DNA from: an uncultured Clostridia bacterium
GTDB taxonomy: Bacteria > Bacillota > Clostridia > Oscillospirales > Oscillospiraceae
NCBI GenBank assembly: GCA_937893605.1
Contig: CALBGG010000044.1
Location: forward strand, 1 to 8,968
Length of the DNA stretch: 8,968 bases
Direction of reading: 5' to 3'
The notes beneath the pieces were generated by a model. That model made no database searches and was not told the origin of the DNA. It saw only the letters and a list, made by a program, of their open reading frames with translations. Numbering within the stretch: the first letter of the stretch is position 1; every line of letters begins with the position of its first letter. The translations under genes and the position numbers were made by a program. Below are positions 6,908 through 8,968 of this stretch, one piece after another.

Positions 6908-8239
6908 ATGTCCGCAAAGCTCAGACTTACGGCGTGGATCGCAGTTATGATGCTGCTTTTGTCGCTCGTGATGCTTGTGTTCGTTCTGTGGGTCGACGAA
7001 AAGGGACTTGTTGACGATTCGCCAGAGAGACTCGTTGACACGGTCATGAGCAATGAGCATAAATTTGAGACCGAGCACAGCGAGATCGCCTGGGACGAAG
7101 TCGATTTTTACACACGCGGCGTTTACTGCGCATTTTACGACGAGGCAGGACAGCTTCTGCGCGGCGTCACTGTCGACGGCTTAAATCCTGCGGATATTCC
7201 ATTTTACGAGCACGAGGTCAGGACGGTTTCCCTTGACGGGGATAAATTTTACGTCTATGATACACAGCTCGAGACCTTTGACGGTCAGCCTGTCCGGATA
7301 CGCGGCATCGTCGCCGAAAACGACGACTCCGGTACTACGCACACAGTGATTGTCATGACTTTGATGCTGCTGCCGGTTATGCTTATAATAAGCACTCTCG
7401 GCGGCTGGATCATATCCAAGCGCGCATTCGACCCGGTGGAAAAGATAACGCAGACTGCAAACTCGATAAACGACGGCAGCGATCTTTCCCGGCGCATCGC
7501 GCTGCGCAAAGGCTCCTCGGAGCTCATAGCGCTCTCAAACACCTTTGACGGTATGTTCGACAGGCTCGAACGCTCGTTTTCCGCGGAAAAGCAGTTCACC
7601 TCCGACGCGTCGCACGAGCTGCGCACGCCGATAACCGTAATAAAGGCAAGCTGTGACCGAGCCCTGCGCAAGGACTTTACTCGCGAGGAATTTCTCGAAA
7701 CGCTCAATATAATCGCCGAGCAGGCCAACAGCATGTCCGACCTTGTAAATCACCTGCTGAGCCTTACCCGACTTCAGCAGGGCACGGAGCGATACCCTAT
7801 GGGCGAGGGCGACCTGTCCGAGCTCGTGCGCGAGGTATGCGAGGACTACATGCCGGAGAACAGGCGCGGCATAAATCTGCACATGGACATTGCCGACGGA
7901 GTAACTGCACGATTTAACACGCAGCTTTTTGCGAGCCTTGTTCAAAACCTGCTGCAAAACGCGTATCGCTACGGCAAGGAGGGCGGAAACATCTGGCTTT
8001 CACTGAGCAGTGAAGGAAAAAAGGCCGTCCTCACCGTGCGCGACGACGGCATCGGTATGACACCCGAGGAGCAGGAAAAGGCATGGCAGCGCTTCTGGCA
8101 GGCCGACGCCTCGCGCAGCGAAAACGCGGGCAGCGGACTCGGTCTATCGCTTGTAAAGGAGATCACCGAGCTTCACGGCGGTGTCATCAGCGTCACCTCC
8201 TCGCCCGGAGCCGGCAGCTGCTTTACCGTCGTTATATGA
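6908..8239 (+). CDS. Membrane sensor histidine kinase with HAMP domain
   Basis: A 443-residue kinase from the ATG at 6908, preceded by AGGGAGG (6894-6900) seven bases upstream, inside the last codons of the regulator. An in-frame TTG at 6872 lacks such support. Order: TM1 (about 8-29); an extracytoplasmic sensor region of about 115 residues with no recognised fold; TM2 (about 146-169); HAMP (about 170-222); a dimerisation helix with H-box SHELRTPITVI and phospho-accepting H236; then an ATPase domain with N-box N347/N351, G1 box DDGIG (379-383), an F-box-like region around RFWQAD, and G2 box GSGLGLSLV. All catalytic boxes are intact. It should autophosphorylate H236 and pass phosphate to D51 of the neighbouring regulator. 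Two-base spacing argues for coupled translation. The extracytoplasmic domain is acidic and has a single Cys (C74); the ligand cannot be inferred. Confidence 0.95.
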   Translation: MSAKLRLTAWIAVMMLLLSLVMLVFVLWVDEKGLVDDSPERLVDTVMSNEHKFETEHSEIAWDEVDFYTRGVYCAFYDEAGQLLRGVTVDGLNPADIPFYEHEVRTVSLDGDKFYVYDTQLETFDGQPVRIRGIVAENDDSGTTHTVIVMTLMLLPVMLIISTLGGWIISKRAFDPVEKITQTANSINDGSDLSRRIALRKGSSELIALSNTFDGMFDRLERSFSAEKQFTSDASHELRTPITVIKASCDRALRKDFTREEFLETLNIIAEQANSMSDLVNHLLSLTRLQQGTERYPMGEGDLSELVREVCEDYMPENRRGINLHMDIADGVTARFNTQLFASLVQNLLQNAYRYGKEGGNIWLSLSSEGKKAVLTVRDDGIGMTPEEQEKAWQRFWQADASRSENAGSGLGLSLVKEITELHGGVISVTSSPGAGSCFTVVI

Positions 8240-8263
8240 CCATCTCTTGCAATAAAAATATGC

Positions 8264-8296
8264 AAAGCCCCGGAAGCCGTAGCTTCCGGGGCTTTT
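8264..8296. terminator. Strong hairpin terminator between the kinase gene and tRNA-Val
   Basis: A perfect 14-bp inverted repeat, AAAGCCCCGGAAGC (8264-8277) and GCTTCCGGGGCTTT (8282-8295), with loop CGTA. The plus strand ends in TTTT, the classical terminator for the two-component operon 24 bases after its stop. On the minus strand the 3' arm also ends in TTT and a further TTTTT follows after GCATA, so it can also end the converging tRNA-Val transcript, whose 3' end is at 8301. Confidence 0.9.
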
Positions 8297-8300
8297 ACCG

Positions 8301-8377
8301 TGGTGGAGAATAGCAGACTCGAACTGCTGACCTCTCGCGTGTGAGGCGAGCGCTCTAACCGGCTGAGCTAATTCTCC
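8301..8377 (-). tRNA. tRNA-Val (anticodon CAC)
   Basis: A 77-nt cloverleaf on the minus strand. Acceptor stem GGAGAAT/ATTCTCC (7 bp), D-arm GCTC...GAGC, anticodon stem CTCGC/GCGAG, loop CTCACAC with anticodon CAC (8343-8341), variable loop AGGTC, T-arm AGCAG/CTGCT with loop TTCGAGT, discriminator A and an encoded CCA (8303-8301). It reads the Val codon GUG. A73 and the A35/C36 anticodon bases match known valine tRNA identity. All stems pair perfectly, so it should be functional. Confidence 0.95.
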
Positions 8378-8388
8378 GCAGCTTTTGT

Positions 8389-8417
8389 ATTATAGCATGG
8401 CGCACTGAATAATTCAA
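8389..8417 (-). promoter_or_regulatory. Promoter of tRNA-Val
   Basis: On the minus strand, -35 TTGAAT (8417-8412), a 17-bp spacer, and -10 TATAAT (8394-8389, perfect). The spacer ends in TGC, giving an extended -10 TGn motif. Predicted start is near 8382, only a few bases before the mature tRNA 5' end at 8377, so the 5' leader is very short. This is the strongest-looking promoter in the window, as expected for a tRNA. Confidence 0.8.
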
Positions 8418-8420
8418 GGA

Positions 8421-8456
8421 AAAAAATACGCCGCACTGCAAAATAGCAGTGCGGCG
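8421..8456 (-). terminator. Rho-independent terminator of the FAD-linked oxidase gene
   Basis: On the minus strand a perfect 11-bp stem, CGCCGCACTGC (8456-8446 and 8439-8429 arms), with a 6-nt loop is followed by TATTTTTTT. It starts 9 bases past the stop codon of the oxidase gene and insulates it from the tRNA promoter, whose -35 begins 4 bp further on. Confidence 0.9.
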
Positions 8457-8465
8457 ACTATATTA

Positions 8466-8968
8466 TCAGTCAAACTTCGGCTGAGCTTCGTAATCGGTAT
8501 ACTGACGGTCGAACTTCTTCTCCTCGGGCAGGAGATCGAGGCCGATGGTGCCGCCGGGGTTCATGTTGTACTTCGGGTCGAAGTAGTTCTTGAGCACCTT
8601 GAACACGCCGTACTCTTTCTCGCCGACGTAGCCCTCGAGCCAGGGCGCGAACATCTTGCCGATGCCGTGGTGGTGGCTTATCGCTGCGCCGGAGCGCTGG
8701 ATAGCGTCGAGAATGGTCGTGTGGTATGCCTTGAACGCCTTCTCATCCTGCATCTTGGTCAGGAAGATGAAGTACAGGTTCGCGCCCTGCGGATAGCAGT
8801 GCGACATGTGGGTCGTAACGACCGTGTTCGGCAGCGCATGGCAGACCTTGCGCACATCAAGGTGCACCTGCTCCATGTTCGACCAGTTGACCGTGCACTC
8901 GAGAGTATCGGTAGTGATGCCGAAATCCATGAGCGTATCGCGCAGGTATGGGTCGTTGAAGCGGCCCT
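8466..8968 (-). CDS. FAD-linked oxidase, C-terminal part (alkylglycerone-phosphate-synthase-like), 5' end outside the window
   Basis: About 166 residues are visible before the TGA at 8466-8468. The frame stays open to the right edge, so the gene starts outside the window; an internal ATG at 8928-8930 is not the start, because coding sequence upstream of it (NDPYLRDTL) fits the family. The segment is the substrate-binding C-terminal domain of FAD-linked oxidases. It carries YLRDTLMDFG, then DTLECTVNW, a strand with THMSHCYPQGANLYFIF, the motif ISHHHGIGK with three consecutive His, and near the end YFDPKYNMNPG. In the VAO/AGPS flavoenzyme group the HHH stretch lines the flavin pocket and the NPG motif is a common C-terminal signature. 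The true substrate is unclear, since many bacterial members are annotated only as FAD-binding oxidoreductases. The gene ends in a strong terminator and is not in an operon with the tRNA. Confidence 0.85.
   Translation of the reverse strand, partial: GRFNDPYLRDTLMDFGITTDTLECTVNWSNMEQVHLDVRKVCHALPNTVVTTHMSHCYPQGANLYFIFLTKMQDEKAFKAYHTTILDAIQRSGAAISHHHGIGKMFAPWLEGYVGEKEYGVFKVLKNYFDPKYNMNPGGTIGLDLLPEEKKFDRQYTDYEAQPKFD

Noticed and set aside
8301..8377. tRNA-Val as an integration site of a mobile element
   Set aside because: No integrase is nearby and I saw no second copy of the tRNA 3' end in the window.

Overview
The window looks like a chromosomal segment of a Gram-positive, probably anaerobic member of the Clostridia (Oscillospirales/Ruminococcaceae-like). 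This rests on an S-layer-homology (SLH) anchored surface protein with GLUG and InlB-type repeats, strong AGGAGG-type Shine-Dalgarno sequences, fairly GC-rich genes with AT-rich intergenic DNA, and a tRNA gene with an encoded CCA end. Genus or species cannot be read from the sequence alone.

Layout from left to right. At 1-85 there is no gene, only one strong bidirectional terminator and a weak hairpin. At 86-607 (minus) lies a GNAT-type acetyltransferase. At 687-6077 (minus) lies a giant secreted protein of 1796 residues. It has a signal peptide, four tandem modules of about 300 residues built from GLUG rungs (predicted beta-solenoid), a beta-rich stretch, two InlB-type repeats and three C-terminal SLH domains. 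At 6078-6233 is a divergent promoter region in which the best leftward and rightward -35 boxes lie on almost the same base pairs. At 6234-8239 (plus) is a tightly spaced two-component operon: an OmpR/PhoB-type response regulator and a HAMP-containing sensor histidine kinase. A 14-bp hairpin terminator follows. Then, on the minus strand, come tRNA-Val(CAC) with its own near-consensus promoter, another terminator, and the C-terminal part of an FAD-linked oxidase of the alkylglycerone-phosphate-synthase type that runs off the right edge.

How the parts may fit together (inference): the giant SLH protein is probably displayed on the cell wall as an adhesin or surface-layer component. The divergently transcribed two-component system is the natural candidate to control it, because both promoters share one -35 region and so compete for RNA polymerase. 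The acetyltransferase downstream of the giant gene may receive read-through transcription but has no evident functional link. The tRNA and FAD oxidase look like ordinary neighbouring chromosomal genes. I saw no CRISPR array, insertion sequence, integrase or phage gene.
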